A stretch of 56,508 nt of DNA from an uncultured Winogradskyella sp. (lineage in GTDB: Bacteria; Bacteroidota; Bacteroidia; Flavobacteriales; Flavobacteriaceae), in the NCBI RefSeq assembly GCF_947496485.1, contig NZ_CANMCZ010000009.1:1-56508 (forward strand). The letters are read 5' to 3'. The position numbers and the translations under genes are program-made. Every line of letters begins with the position of its first letter. Position 1 is the first letter of the stretch. Positions 1 through 6,788 of the stretch are shown in pieces. The notes below the pieces were generated by a model. The model did not search any database, was not told the DNA's origin, and was given only the letters and a program-made list of their open reading frames with translations.

Positions 1-64
1 TAATAAAGAATAGAAATAATAGCGATTTATTCAAATTATTCTTTGTTTTGAATTGGTTTCTCAT
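1..64 (-). CDS. Partial cassette gene, N-terminus only
   Basis: This minus-strand reading frame starts at an ATG at 64 and runs off the left window edge. It begins MRNQFKTKNN and continues into a hydrophobic stretch (SLLFLFFI) that looks like a signal peptide or membrane anchor. It lies directly beyond the left core box of the first attC-like site and has the same orientation as the cassette genes to its right, so it is probably the next cassette gene. Only about 21 codons are visible and the family cannot be named. Confidence 0.45.
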   Translation of the reverse strand, partial: MRNQFKTKNNLNKSLLFLFFI

Positions 65-69
65 CTTGT

Positions 70-202
70 TGCCAACGGTCTCGGCTATGGTTTCGTTGCG
101 CGAAACGTAGCCGTAAGTTTTGTTAAAGGACTAAGATAGCAAAAAGGTGAGGAATTTTCCAGCGGAAAATTCCAGCGCAATGAATTATAGCCATTGTTGG
201 CA
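70..202. repeat. attC-like site A
   Basis: Core boxes are TGCCAAC (70-76) and GTTGGCA (196-202). The outer arms pair as GGCTATGGTTTCGTTGCG with CGCAATGAATTATAGCC. An inner perfect hairpin at 151-173 has 10-bp arms (GGAATTTTCC) and a 3-nt loop. The left arm can also fold on itself with the nearby CGAAACGTAGCC. The interior text actaagatagcaaaaagg is shared with site E, marking a sub-type. Confidence 0.7.
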
Positions 203-497
203 GAAGTGTTTTATTTACAGCGTTCTGCATTGCACGCTCTGCTTTTCAGTCCGACGTTGTGGAGCAGGCGAGCGACGCAGATCACAACAGTACAAAATTT
301 GGCTGACAGTAAACAAATCCGACGTTGCGCTTTGCTTATAAATTTTTTAAGCAGCAGAGTAAAAGGTTCAGCTTTTCAGTCCGACGTCAAACGTAGTTTT
401 TAGAAGTCGAGTTTTCCAGTCTTATCTGGCTTAAAAATCTAAAAAAATCTCCGAGAAATAAACTAGGCAAAAATGTAGCGGTTACATTGCTACCAAC
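196..497. other. Cassette with no recognisable protein gene
   Basis: This unit lies between sites A and B and has matching ends (GTTGGCA and TACCAAC, one mismatch). Short open frames on the plus strand run through repeats and through the neighbouring site and do not look like genes. A 17-bp direct repeat GCTTTTCAGTCCGACGT occurs at 241-257 and 371-387, and a third TCCGACGT core lies near 318. A small hairpin AATGTA/TACATT precedes the right end. It could be a decayed gene, a non-coding RNA cassette or a regulatory cassette. Confidence 0.5.
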
Positions 498-625
498 GTT
501 GTTGTGTATGGTTAGTTGCGTGGTTAAGCAACTAATTTAGTAAACTAATACGTACCAGAGAAAATTCCGAAGGAATTTTCCAAATAAGCACTTGCCAAAG
601 CAATTAATTATACACAGTGTTGCCA
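491..625. repeat. attC-like site B
   Basis: Core boxes are TACCAAC (491-497) and GTTGCCA (619-625). The outer arms TGTGTATGGTTAGTTGCG and CAATTAATTATACACA pair with several G-T wobbles. The inner perfect hairpin at 560-580 has arms GAAAATTCC/GGAATTTTC. The interior contains ctaatttag, typical of the sub-type shared with sites D, F, J and K. Confidence 0.72.
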
Positions 626-633
626 GTAGTATT

Positions 634-1350
634 TTATTTACAGACATTTTTTCTTCCAACTTTCACAATTTCTTCAATTCCGAATTTGTCAAATTTCTCA
701 AGTAAATCAGTTGCACTATTTTGTTTTTTAAATTCCAGTTCTTCTTTGTAAAGAGGAATTAAAGTATAAATGTCAATAGTTTTATCGTTTTTAAGTTCGA
801 TTTCAGTAAAATCAGCTGATAATTCCATTGATCTAGCTAACATTACTGAATTAAATCCAATTCCTTCTGCAAGTTCATCATCATCTTCGTGTCCAAAAGT
901 ATGTCCAAAACCTAACCAAGTTTTATTTGGATGTGGTAACATCATTAATTCCTTCATTATTCTAATTGGCCAATAATTACGTTCGTCGCTAAAAGACTGA
1001 TTGTTTAAATTCCATTCTTTTGGTAACAAAATCATAACTTCTGCAAATTCAGATGATTCTATGTCTTCAGGAACTTTCATTGGTAAAGCACTCATTCCAC
1101 AACTCAACAAAATATGATATGGTCTATCTTCTGTTGCTTTGATGAAAAAAATGTCTCTGTGAATTATTTCAGATTCTATTTCATCAAATACAACAATGTC
1201 TGCATCTTCATCAAAGAATTGGTCTAAATGACTGTCAATAATTTCAACACTATTAGGTACTTTATTGCTCATATTTTTTTCGACATTTTGGGAATACGCA
1301 ATTGTTGAAACAAAAATCAGAAAGATAGTTTTATAGTACATTATATTCAT
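634..1350 (-). CDS. Suppressor-of-fused (SUFU) domain protein with signal peptide
   Basis: This 238-residue protein starts at ATG 1350. Residues 1-21 form a hydrophobic export signal ending near AYSQ. The remainder matches the bacterial SUFU domain (PF05076 type) along its length: a YHILLSCGMS core near residue 80, the conserved WLGFGHTFGH segment near residue 145, and a C-terminal LIPLYKEELEFK followed by FDKFGIEEI and GRKNV. Bacterial SUFU proteins are often immunity proteins or partners in polymorphic toxin systems. No toxin gene is adjacent, so here it would be an orphan. Export is unusual for a cytoplasmic immunity role. It is the cargo of the second cassette, whose right-hand site is divergent. 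Confidence 0.75.
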   Translation of the reverse strand: MNIMYYKTIFLIFVSTIAYSQNVEKNMSNKVPNSVEIIDSHLDQFFDEDADIVVFDEIESEIIHRDIFFIKATEDRPYHILLSCGMSALPMKVPEDIESSEFAEVMILLPKEWNLNNQSFSDERNYWPIRIMKELMMLPHPNKTWLGFGHTFGHEDDDELAEGIGFNSVMLARSMELSADFTEIELKNDKTIDIYTLIPLYKEELEFKKQNSATDLLEKFDKFGIEEIVKVGRKNVCK

Positions 1351-1364
1351 TTGATTTCGGTTTC

Positions 1365-1484
1365 GTATAACCGTCAGTTACGGTTTTATATGTTTTAATT
1401 TTCGGTTTGGCACAGACGTTAGCAATTCCCAGTGGATTCGGACGTAGTCGAATCCGCCGTAATTGCGGTTATACATTGTTGTAC
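1365..1484. repeat. Divergent attC-like site C
   Basis: The arms GTATAACCGTCAGTTACGG (1365-1383) and CCGTAATTGCGGTTATAC pair well. The right core box GTTGTAC (1478-1484) is intact, but no left box complementary to this cassette's start (GTTGCCAGT) can be found. The inner hairpin GGATTCG/CGAATCC differs from the other sites. It appears to be a different lineage or a damaged site. Confidence 0.55.
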
Positions 1485-1488
1485 TGCG

Positions 1489-1866
1489 TTATTTTTTTTC
1501 AAATATTTTATTCAGTTTTCCGTATTCCTCTTTATATAATTCGAGTCCATTAATCATTTTTTGATTTTCTAAATTGTCAATAACAATTTGAGGATCAAAT
1601 TTGTCATCATTTAGTTTCACACAAATATCCAACGAATTTGGGTTTTTATTTATATCATTTTTAGTCCATATAAATTCAAAATCATATTCAATTTCATTTC
1701 GTAAAATTGGCTCAATAATGAAATACGCTATATTATCATCAATAGTTACATCAAGATTGTCAATTCCATCATATTCATAAAGGATTTTCAAAGGAAAGAT
1801 GAAATGATACTTTTTTTCATTTGGAATGTAATGTGATTTTAATGTCGTATAATCTTGTCTTTCCAT
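1489..1866 (-). CDS. Cassette protein of unknown function, 125 aa
   Basis: The start is an ATG at 1866, 15 bases inside the cassette end GCAGTACAAC. The product is an acidic soluble protein, with no signal peptide or membrane segment, rich in Asp, Asn and Ile. Segments such as YHFIFPLKILYEYD and DLEN-like helices at the C-terminus suggest a compact alpha/beta fold. I do not recognise a family. It is the only gene of a cassette with perfectly complementary 10-bp ends, which suggests a recently mobile unit. Confidence 0.6.
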   Translation of the reverse strand: MERQDYTTLKSHYIPNEKKYHFIFPLKILYEYDGIDNLDVTIDDNIAYFIIEPILRNEIEYDFEFIWTKNDINKNPNSLDICVKLNDDKFDPQIVIDNLENQKMINGLELYKEEYGKLNKIFEKK

Positions 1867-1883
1867 TTGAGTGAATTAATGCA

Positions 1884-2014
1884 GTACAACGGTTTTTTGT
1901 ATGGTTAGTTGCGTGTTTCAGCAACTAAATTAGCAAATACAAACCAGATAGAAAATCCGCGAGGATTTTCGTAAGTAGGCTAGAACTAGCAATCAATTAT
2001 ACACGGTGTTGAGG
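1884..2014. repeat. attC-like site D
   Basis: Core boxes are GTACAAC (1884-1890) and GTTGAGG (2008-2014). The inner hairpin GAAAATCC-GCGA-GGATTTTC at 1951-1970 is identical in sites F and J. The right arm text gtaagtaggctagaactagcaa is nearly the same in F and J. The last codons and stop of the next gene (1993-2928) lie inside this site. Confidence 0.78.
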
Positions 2015-2928
2015 TGTCGTACTTTTTGTTCATTTATTCTTTCCGTTATTATTTTACCAAAGTCAGTTCCTAAATTGTCTAATTGTCCAGAATAGTGACA
2101 GTAATAAATTGTTCCACTCTTATCTTCTTCTTTGATAGCTAATATTCCATCATCAAATTCCGCTAAATGGAGGTAATTTCCATCGTCAAGACCTGTTGAG
2201 TGTATTTCGGATATTCCAAGTATGCAACAACCTTCAAAATCAACTCCTTCTGATTGTTTAATAATATTGAGATATTCTATTGGTAACTTTGAGTCAATTC
2301 TCTTAATGTAATTCTCTAAAAATTCAGCTCCAATTGGTTGAAAGACTTGAATTATAGATTCAATATTATTTAGCTTTCCAAGAAGTCCATAAAATTTAGG
2401 AATCGATTTTAGTTTTTCTTTTTTGAAAGTGCTTTGAGCAAAACTATTTGGGTCATTATTAATCTTCTTGCTTGTAACGTTTATTGTTGATTTTTTCATA
2501 ATCGACTTTGGGTTTGGTCTGATTTTCCAGCCCCAAATTCGTCCATCATAATTGTCAAATTCTATATGATATTTGTGGTCATCAACTTTAAATCTTATTG
2601 TTGCTAGTTTACTTTCATCTTTTCTTTTGTATCGTATGCTGTCCGAAAGTGGGTTTTCGTTGTCTCCGTAAAGTTCCATTGACATACTTTTTTCCCAATA
2701 CTGTCTCCATTTTCTTTTTGGTTCAAAATATTCAATTTGAGCTTTTAATTTAGTTTGTGTTTTGGAATCAAAAAGTTCATAAAGTTCAGTAAGAAGATTC
2801 TTTTCCAAATTCGTAAATCCCTTATTATTAAATTTCGGTCGTCTTCGATATGAAGCAATAACTAGAGCAAGAAAAATCAGTCCGATTATTCCAATTAAAA
2901 CCCCTAATATTATCAATATGCTCTTCAT
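1993..2928 (-). CDS. Membrane-anchored protein with possible SMI1/KNR4 (SUKH)-like domain
   Basis: This 311-residue protein starts at ATG 2928. Residues 4-27 are a single strong N-terminal membrane segment followed by basic residues (YRRRPK), so the bulk is probably cytoplasmic. The C-terminal third has the look of a SUKH fold: a helix ending KLPIEYLNIIKQSEGVDF, then GCCILGISEI, then YLHLAEFDDGILAIKE and a YYCHYSGQ strand. SUKH proteins are commonly immunity proteins against polymorphic toxins. The assignment rests on pattern only. The final residues HLNTVYN and the stop are encoded by attC-like site D, so the gene's end depends on its recombination partner. Confidence 0.5.
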   Translation of the reverse strand: MKSILIILGVLIGIIGLIFLALVIASYRRRPKFNNKGFTNLEKNLLTELYELFDSKTQTKLKAQIEYFEPKRKWRQYWEKSMSMELYGDNENPLSDSIRYKRKDESKLATIRFKVDDHKYHIEFDNYDGRIWGWKIRPNPKSIMKKSTINVTSKKINNDPNSFAQSTFKKEKLKSIPKFYGLLGKLNNIESIIQVFQPIGAEFLENYIKRIDSKLPIEYLNIIKQSEGVDFEGCCILGISEIHSTGLDDGNYLHLAEFDDGILAIKEEDKSGTIYYCHYSGQLDNLGTDFGKIITERINEQKVRHLNTVYN

Positions 2929-2939
2929 TCAGGTATGCA

Positions 2940-3111
2940 CCACAACGTGTTCTTGTATGGTTTCGTTACGTAGAGACTAAGATAGCAAAAAGGCGGTAAT
3001 CCATTGTTCAGTAGCTAGGAAATTCCGATTAGGACACTAGCGAAGCGAACTGGCGCAGCAATTTTCGTAAGTCGGCAGTGAACTATCAATTAATTATGCA
3101 TGTTGTTACCA
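2940..3111. repeat. attC-like site E (long variant)
   Basis: Core boxes are CCACAAC (2940-2946) and GTTACCA (3105-3111), about 40 bp further apart than in the other sites. The interior starts like site A (actaagatagcaaaaaggcgg), then has unique text with short repeats around cgaagcgaactggcg, and ends like site G (tttcgtaagtcggcagtga). It looks mosaic. Confidence 0.62.
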
Positions 3112-3118
3112 CCAGCTA

Positions 3119-3745
3119 TTATTTCAGCGATACTTCAATTCGATTGTTTTCAGGTTCAATTTTAATCCAATTTTTATATTCTCCTTCAGGAATACATTCT
3201 ATCAAACTCAATCCTTTTTTATAATTCTCAATTGCCTGTTTACCAAACTTTATTTTCATTTCGTAAATTCCTTGTCCACCTTTTCCAATCCAAGCTCGTG
3301 TTACAATTGATTTGTTCTGTTCAATATTCTCTTTAGACAAACTTTTTAAGTCATTCGGAAAGCAATCAACACCATCGCACCAAAATCCTTTAGCGTTCAC
3401 AATGCCTAAATCGTCAAAATCAAGTTTCCATTCCAAATGCGAACAAAATTCGCTGTTAAAAACTGGCTCTTTAAAATTATAGTTAAATGCTCCACATTTT
3501 TGACATTCAGTATTTTCAGAGTCTAATTCATCATTATTACAACGATTACATTTTCCGTATTCACTATTTATATGTGCAACAATAGTTTTCGCCTCTTTAT
3601 GACTAAATCCAAAATCATCAATAATTTTTTTAATAGCAAAGAGTTTTAAATCCTGCTTAACCATTCCCCAAATTTCAAACTTATGTTCTTCTGTTAAATT
3701 CAGTTCGTTTATTTCATTTCCGCATTTTTTGCAGTTCAGTCTCAT
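3119..3745 (-). CDS. Zinc-ribbon cassette protein of unknown function
   Basis: This 208-residue protein starts at ATG 3745. The N-terminus MRLNCKKCGNE has one CxxC pair. A second ribbon follows near residues 64-85 with CNRC and CQKC pairs, so two small treble-clef or rubredoxin-like zinc sites are likely. A further Cys-rich stretch (GFWCDGVDCFP) lies in the middle. There is no signal peptide or membrane segment. Sequences of this type are common hypothetical proteins in Flavobacteriia. The function is unknown. The cassette has perfectly complementary ends (GTTACCACC and GGTGGTAAC). Confidence 0.62.
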   Translation of the reverse strand: MRLNCKKCGNEINELNLTEEHKFEIWGMVKQDLKLFAIKKIIDDFGFSHKEAKTIVAHINSEYGKCNRCNNDELDSENTECQKCGAFNYNFKEPVFNSEFCSHLEWKLDFDDLGIVNAKGFWCDGVDCFPNDLKSLSKENIEQNKSIVTRAWIGKGGQGIYEMKIKFGKQAIENYKKGLSLIECIPEGEYKNWIKIEPENNRIEVSLK

Positions 3746-3762
3746 TTGAGTGGTCTAATTGG

Positions 3763-3893
3763 TGGTAACGGTTTTGTATATGATTTGTTGCGTGGTTGAG
3801 CACCTAATTTATCAAATAAAAACCGAACAGAAAATCCGCGAGGATTTTCGTAAGTAGACTAGAACTAGCAATAAATTATATACGGTGTTGGCA
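3763..3893. repeat. attC-like site F
   Basis: Core boxes are TGGTAAC (3763-3769) and GTTGGCA (3887-3893). The inner hairpin at 3830-3849 is identical to that of sites D and J. The interior text ctaatttatcaaataaaaacc marks the common sub-type. Confidence 0.78.
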
Positions 3894-3916
3894 TTTCGCT
3901 GTTTATATTCCGAAAA

Positions 3917-4087
3917 TTAATTATTCAGTTGAATTTTTTTTTTGAAAGGAATCCATTTTAATATAAGTCCTAAACCAATTGCACACAAAGCACCTGATGT
4001 TGTTTGGATTATGCTATTTTCAAATAATAAATAAGCAATAATTCCAACGATTATAATTCCAATTCCTATTGTCTGTGATTTATTCAT
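3917..4087 (-). CDS. Small two-helix membrane protein, 56 aa
   Basis: The reading frame runs from ATG 4087 to a TAA at 3917. It begins MNKSQTIGIGIIIVGIIAYLL, a clear first membrane helix. A second hydrophobic stretch (GALCAIGLGLILKWIPF) and a basic tail KKKIQ follow. It is the first gene in its cassette. No family is recognised. The size and layout resemble small hydrophobic accessory or toxin-like peptides, but that is not shown by the sequence. Confidence 0.5.
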   Translation of the reverse strand: MNKSQTIGIGIIIVGIIAYLLFENSIIQTTSGALCAIGLGLILKWIPFKKKIQLNN

Positions 4088-4227
4088 AAAATAAATATTT
4101 GTTAGTATAATATATTTTTTAATTCCGATTGAGTGAGCAATTCCGAAACTTGCTAAATTCCAAATTCAGTTTAGTTTTTATTTTTCAAATTCAGTTTCAG
4201 ATTCCGCAAACTCACTAAGATTCCAAT

Positions 4228-4419
4228 TTAGTAAAGATTAGTTTCAGAATCTTTCTTTTCCTTTTTAAAGGATTCTGTCAAACTTTTTAGTTCAGAAACT
4301 TTCTCTTTTTCAGTCAAAATTTTATTTCCATTAATTTTCTCTTTTAGAGAATTATATTTTTTCTTTAGAGATTCGATATGGTCATTTTGTCCAAAAGAAT
4401 GTAATTTTAATTCTTCCAT
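4228..4419 (-). CDS. Small coiled-coil protein, 63 aa
   Basis: I place the start at ATG 4419 (MEELKLHSFG), not further upstream, because the upstream residues would be encoded by the attC-like half-site. The protein is highly charged, with heptad-like Lys/Glu/Leu spacing from IESLKKKYNSL to LTESFKKEKK, so it is probably one long helix or coiled coil. No family is recognised. It shares a cassette with the 56-residue membrane protein. The 140 bp between them are A/T-rich and carry repeated attccaa/attcag words but no gene. Confidence 0.45.
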   Translation of the reverse strand: MEELKLHSFGQNDHIESLKKKYNSLKEKINGNKILTEKEKVSELKSLTESFKKEKKDSETNLY

Positions 4420-4471
4420 AATTTTCGTAAGTCGGCAGTGACCAAGCAATTAATTATACACGGTGTTGTGC
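4420..4471. repeat. Truncated attC-like site G (right half only)
   Basis: The right arm (aattttcgtaagtcggcagtgaccaagcaattaattatacacg, in parts identical to the right half of site E) and the core box GTTGTGC (4465-4471) are present. The left arm, inner hairpin and a left box matching GTTGGCA are missing. The start codon of the adjacent 63-residue gene lies where the left half should be. Confidence 0.6.
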
Positions 4472-4479
4472 ATAGTTTT

Positions 4480-5040
4480 TTATCCAAACTCAAACCAAAC
4501 AGTTTCTGAACCACGTTCAGTTGCTAATTTAAGAAAGCGTTTAAGATTTCTCAAATCTTGTCCAAAATTATTTCCGATATATCCTTTTCCTTTATCTTTT
4601 TTAAAATCAGAAAAATAGTATGTAGAGTTTAGTGAATCAAAATCGGTTATAATTAATCTTTGATAAAGGTCATTTACGTTTTCCAGCTTAGAAATTAGAT
4701 TTACAACCAATAGACTCAATTGTTTAATGTTCCCATTTACTTTTTGCTTTCTTTTTTCAAAGTCAGATTTTAGACGCTCTCTTTCAGTGTTGTTTTTAGC
4801 GAATTCTATCATATCCAAAACTTCTTCTTCACTTGGATATTCGGTCATTTTGTAGAAAAGAGATATCTCGGTATTTGTAATTTCACCGATTTGGTCAAGT
4901 TCAGGTTTATGTTCAATTACATCTGGTCTGCAAATCAGATTACAAAATTCTCTACTTAAAGAATAGAGATGACTATTTTCAAAGTATTCAAGTGCTATTT
5001 CTTCACTGTTATTTACTCTTAAATGTATGTCTAATCCCAT
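4480..5040 (-). CDS. Cassette protein of unknown function, 186 aa
   Basis: The preferred start is ATG 5040 (MGLDIHLRVN). An in-frame GTG at 5055 falls inside the core box of the neighbouring site and is less likely. The protein is soluble, with a central charged helical region (residues 75-120) and an ending TVWFEFG. The opening MGLDI- followed by a beta strand resembles many small phage and island proteins, but I recognise no family. The cassette ends GTTGTGCAT and ATGCACAAC match perfectly. Confidence 0.58.
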   Translation of the reverse strand: MGLDIHLRVNNSEEIALEYFENSHLYSLSREFCNLICRPDVIEHKPELDQIGEITNTEISLFYKMTEYPSEEEVLDMIEFAKNNTERERLKSDFEKRKQKVNGNIKQLSLLVVNLISKLENVNDLYQRLIITDFDSLNSTYYFSDFKKDKGKGYIGNNFGQDLRNLKRFLKLATERGSETVWFEFG

Positions 5041-5051
5041 TTTTAAATTAT

Positions 5052-5183
5052 GCACAACGTGTTCGTGTATGATTTGTGCGGAATCAGACGTTAGTCAGAT
5101 TCAGCTGCAAATCAGATGTTGGTTTAAAGATATAATTTTTCAGTGAAGTTCATGAGTAGCATGAATTATACACGTTGTTGTGC
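5052..5183. repeat. attC-like site H
   Basis: Core boxes are GCACAAC (5052-5058) and GTTGTGC (5177-5183), perfectly complementary to each other. The arms CGTGTATGATTTGTGC and GCATGAATTATACACG pair with wobbles. The inner element gaatcagacgttagtcagattc is a different hairpin from the common GAAAATCC type. Confidence 0.7.
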
Positions 5184-5187
5184 AACG

Positions 5188-5976
5188 TTATTTTGTTATT
5201 TCTTTATCAATCAATTCGGTTAATTCATTTATGTAAACTACCAAATCTTTGTGCATTCCTGCTAAAAATCCGTTATTCATTTGAGCAAGTCTTAGTCCAT
5301 TTTTAAATACTTCGTTGTTGTGTTGCCATTTTGCGTCATCAATCATTTTTTTGTGTATTTCATTCGGTATTTTTTCTGGTGTTAATCTATCAGGAAATCC
5401 ATATGATGGTTTAGTTAAATCAAAAAAACCAAGTGCCATAACATTATTTACATGTGGGTCATAGAGATACGTTTCGTACTCTCTGCGCATATGATGTTCT
5501 CCTGTAGATATTCCAGCGTAAAGTTTTTCAAGTTCCAACAACTTATTCTTTATCGAGTCGTTTTTGATCAGACTAAGATTTCCAGAACTCAGTAATTCTT
5601 TAAATGTGTTATTGTTAGGAACATATTGGTTCCAAACAAATACCGTTTCATATATGTCGGTGTAATTTTGAACTTCCTCAACAGTATTGGGTTCATTACC
5701 ATTTAGAAGAGAGGAACAAGCTTTGGCTTTCTCGAAACGATAGGTAGCAAAATTTTCATTATTCTGAATTTCGCTGACTAAATCAGCTTTGAGGTTTTCC
5801 AGATAATTGACTTCTCGGTCTCTACTTTTACTTTTCTCATTGACGTTGTTTATCTGTAGAGCTATCAAAATTCCAATTACAACTAAGACAATTTCGCCAA
5901 TTGCATAAATTAAGTATTTACTGAATTTATTTTCAGACAGCAATTTGTGACGAATTTTTCTAAAGAATTTTATCAT
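5188..5976 (-). CDS. DUF6090 family membrane-anchored protein
   Basis: This 262-residue protein starts at ATG 5976. The N-terminus MIKFFRKIRHKLLSENKFSK followed by YLIYAIGEIVLVVIGILIALQINN is the hallmark of DUF6090 proteins, abundant in Flavobacteriaceae: a basic amphipathic start, one membrane helix and a long helical domain outside. The rest is charged and helical, typical of the family. The function is unknown. The cassette has perfect 10-bp complementary ends. Many members are chromosomal, so its presence here shows that a widespread flavobacterial family travels in cassettes. Confidence 0.85.
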   Translation of the reverse strand: MIKFFRKIRHKLLSENKFSKYLIYAIGEIVLVVIGILIALQINNVNEKSKSRDREVNYLENLKADLVSEIQNNENFATYRFEKAKACSSLLNGNEPNTVEEVQNYTDIYETVFVWNQYVPNNNTFKELLSSGNLSLIKNDSIKNKLLELEKLYAGISTGEHHMRREYETYLYDPHVNNVMALGFFDLTKPSYGFPDRLTPEKIPNEIHKKMIDDAKWQHNNEVFKNGLRLAQMNNGFLAGMHKDLVVYINELTELIDKEITK

Positions 5977-6002
5977 TTCTCAATGGTTGGTCATATACTG
6001 TT

Positions 6003-6135
6003 GCACAACGGTTTTGGCTATGGTTTCGTTACGGAATGGCACGCAGTGTTATTCCGACGTAAACCAAGCCTTTGATACAAGATAGGAATTTTCGGTAGAA
6101 AATTCCGCCGTAATGAACTATAGCCGTTGTTGTGT
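6003..6135. repeat. attC-like site I
   Basis: Core boxes are GCACAAC (6003-6009) and GTTGTGT (6129-6135). The arms GGCTATGGTTTCGTTACG and CGTAATGAACTATAGCC pair almost throughout, with one unpaired extra T on the left arm, like the extrahelical bases of attC sites. The inner hairpin GGAATTTTC/GAAAATTCC lies at 6085-6106. Confidence 0.75.
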
Positions 6136-6612
6136 TTAGTTTTTTATACTGTCCAGTTCGATTTTATATTTTTCTATTCGGTTTTTCATTTCATTCTGCA
6201 ATTTTTGGTCTTTCGGAACATATGTTGTGTCGACTTTTCCGTTTTCATTAGTTTTTATTTCTCTAATGTATTCCAATTCAAAATTCATTCGGCTATGTTC
6301 AGGGTTTTTATCTGAGAATTCCACTTTATAAAAATTCCCATTTTCAACATTTTCGGAATTATAAGCCGTCGAAGTTCCAGTATATTTTTTTCCCTTGTAA
6401 TAGAATTCATATTTGTAATTCCGCTTACTGTATTGCTTATAAATCGGTCTTGAGCCATAAACCATTCCATAAGTCTTGTTTTGATTCCGATTAATGTCTT
6501 CTTTACTTTCCATTGCAAGTATAAATCCCCAAAGCAAAAATGGTATTCCAGCAATCCAATAATATTCAGAAATAAATTCTTTAATTTTTATGTATTTCTC
6601 GGTTAAATTCAA
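6136..6612 (-). CDS. Cassette membrane protein of unknown function, 158 aa
   Basis: No ATG precedes the conserved-looking N-terminus, so a TTG at 6612 (MNLTEKYIKIKEF) is the most likely start. The start is uncertain. One membrane helix spans about residues 17-34 (YYWIAGIPFLLWGFILAM). A mostly beta domain follows, with KYEFYYKGKKYTGTSTAY and FYKVEFSDKNPEHSRM, reminiscent of DUF3592-type extracytoplasmic domains where a short sequence converts a diffusing group into a product-like fold. I treat that resemblance as weak. The stop codon lies in the cassette's core box. Cassette ends match over 10 bp. Confidence 0.55.
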   Translation of the reverse strand: MNLTEKYIKIKEFISEYYWIAGIPFLLWGFILAMESKEDINRNQNKTYGMVYGSRPIYKQYSKRNYKYEFYYKGKKYTGTSTAYNSENVENGNFYKVEFSDKNPEHSRMNFELEYIREIKTNENGKVDTTYVPKDQKLQNEMKNRIEKYKIELDSIKN

Positions 6613-6649
6613 TTCGTATTTTTCTGTTTTTGGTTTTTTGGGAAATTAA

Positions 6650-6780
6650 ACACAACGTGTTTGTATATGGTTTGTTGCGTGGTTTAGCACGTAATTTAGC
6701 AAATAAAAACAGAATAGAAAATCCGCGAGGATTTTCGTAAGTAGGCGAGTACCAGCAATGAATTATACACGGTGTTGCCA
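6650..6780. repeat. attC-like site J
   Basis: Core boxes are ACACAAC (6650-6656) and GTTGCCA (6774-6780). The inner hairpin GAAAATCC-GCGA-GGATTTTC at 6717-6736 is identical to D and F. The interior taatttagcaaataaaaac marks the common sub-type. Confidence 0.78.
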
Positions 6781-6788
6781 GTAGTTTT

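Noticed and set aside
147..403. Two overlapping plus-strand frames of 64 and 69 codons in the gene-free cassette
   Set aside because: They begin inside or beside the attC-like site, run through the 17-bp repeats, show no domain pattern, and oppose the direction of all other cassette genes.
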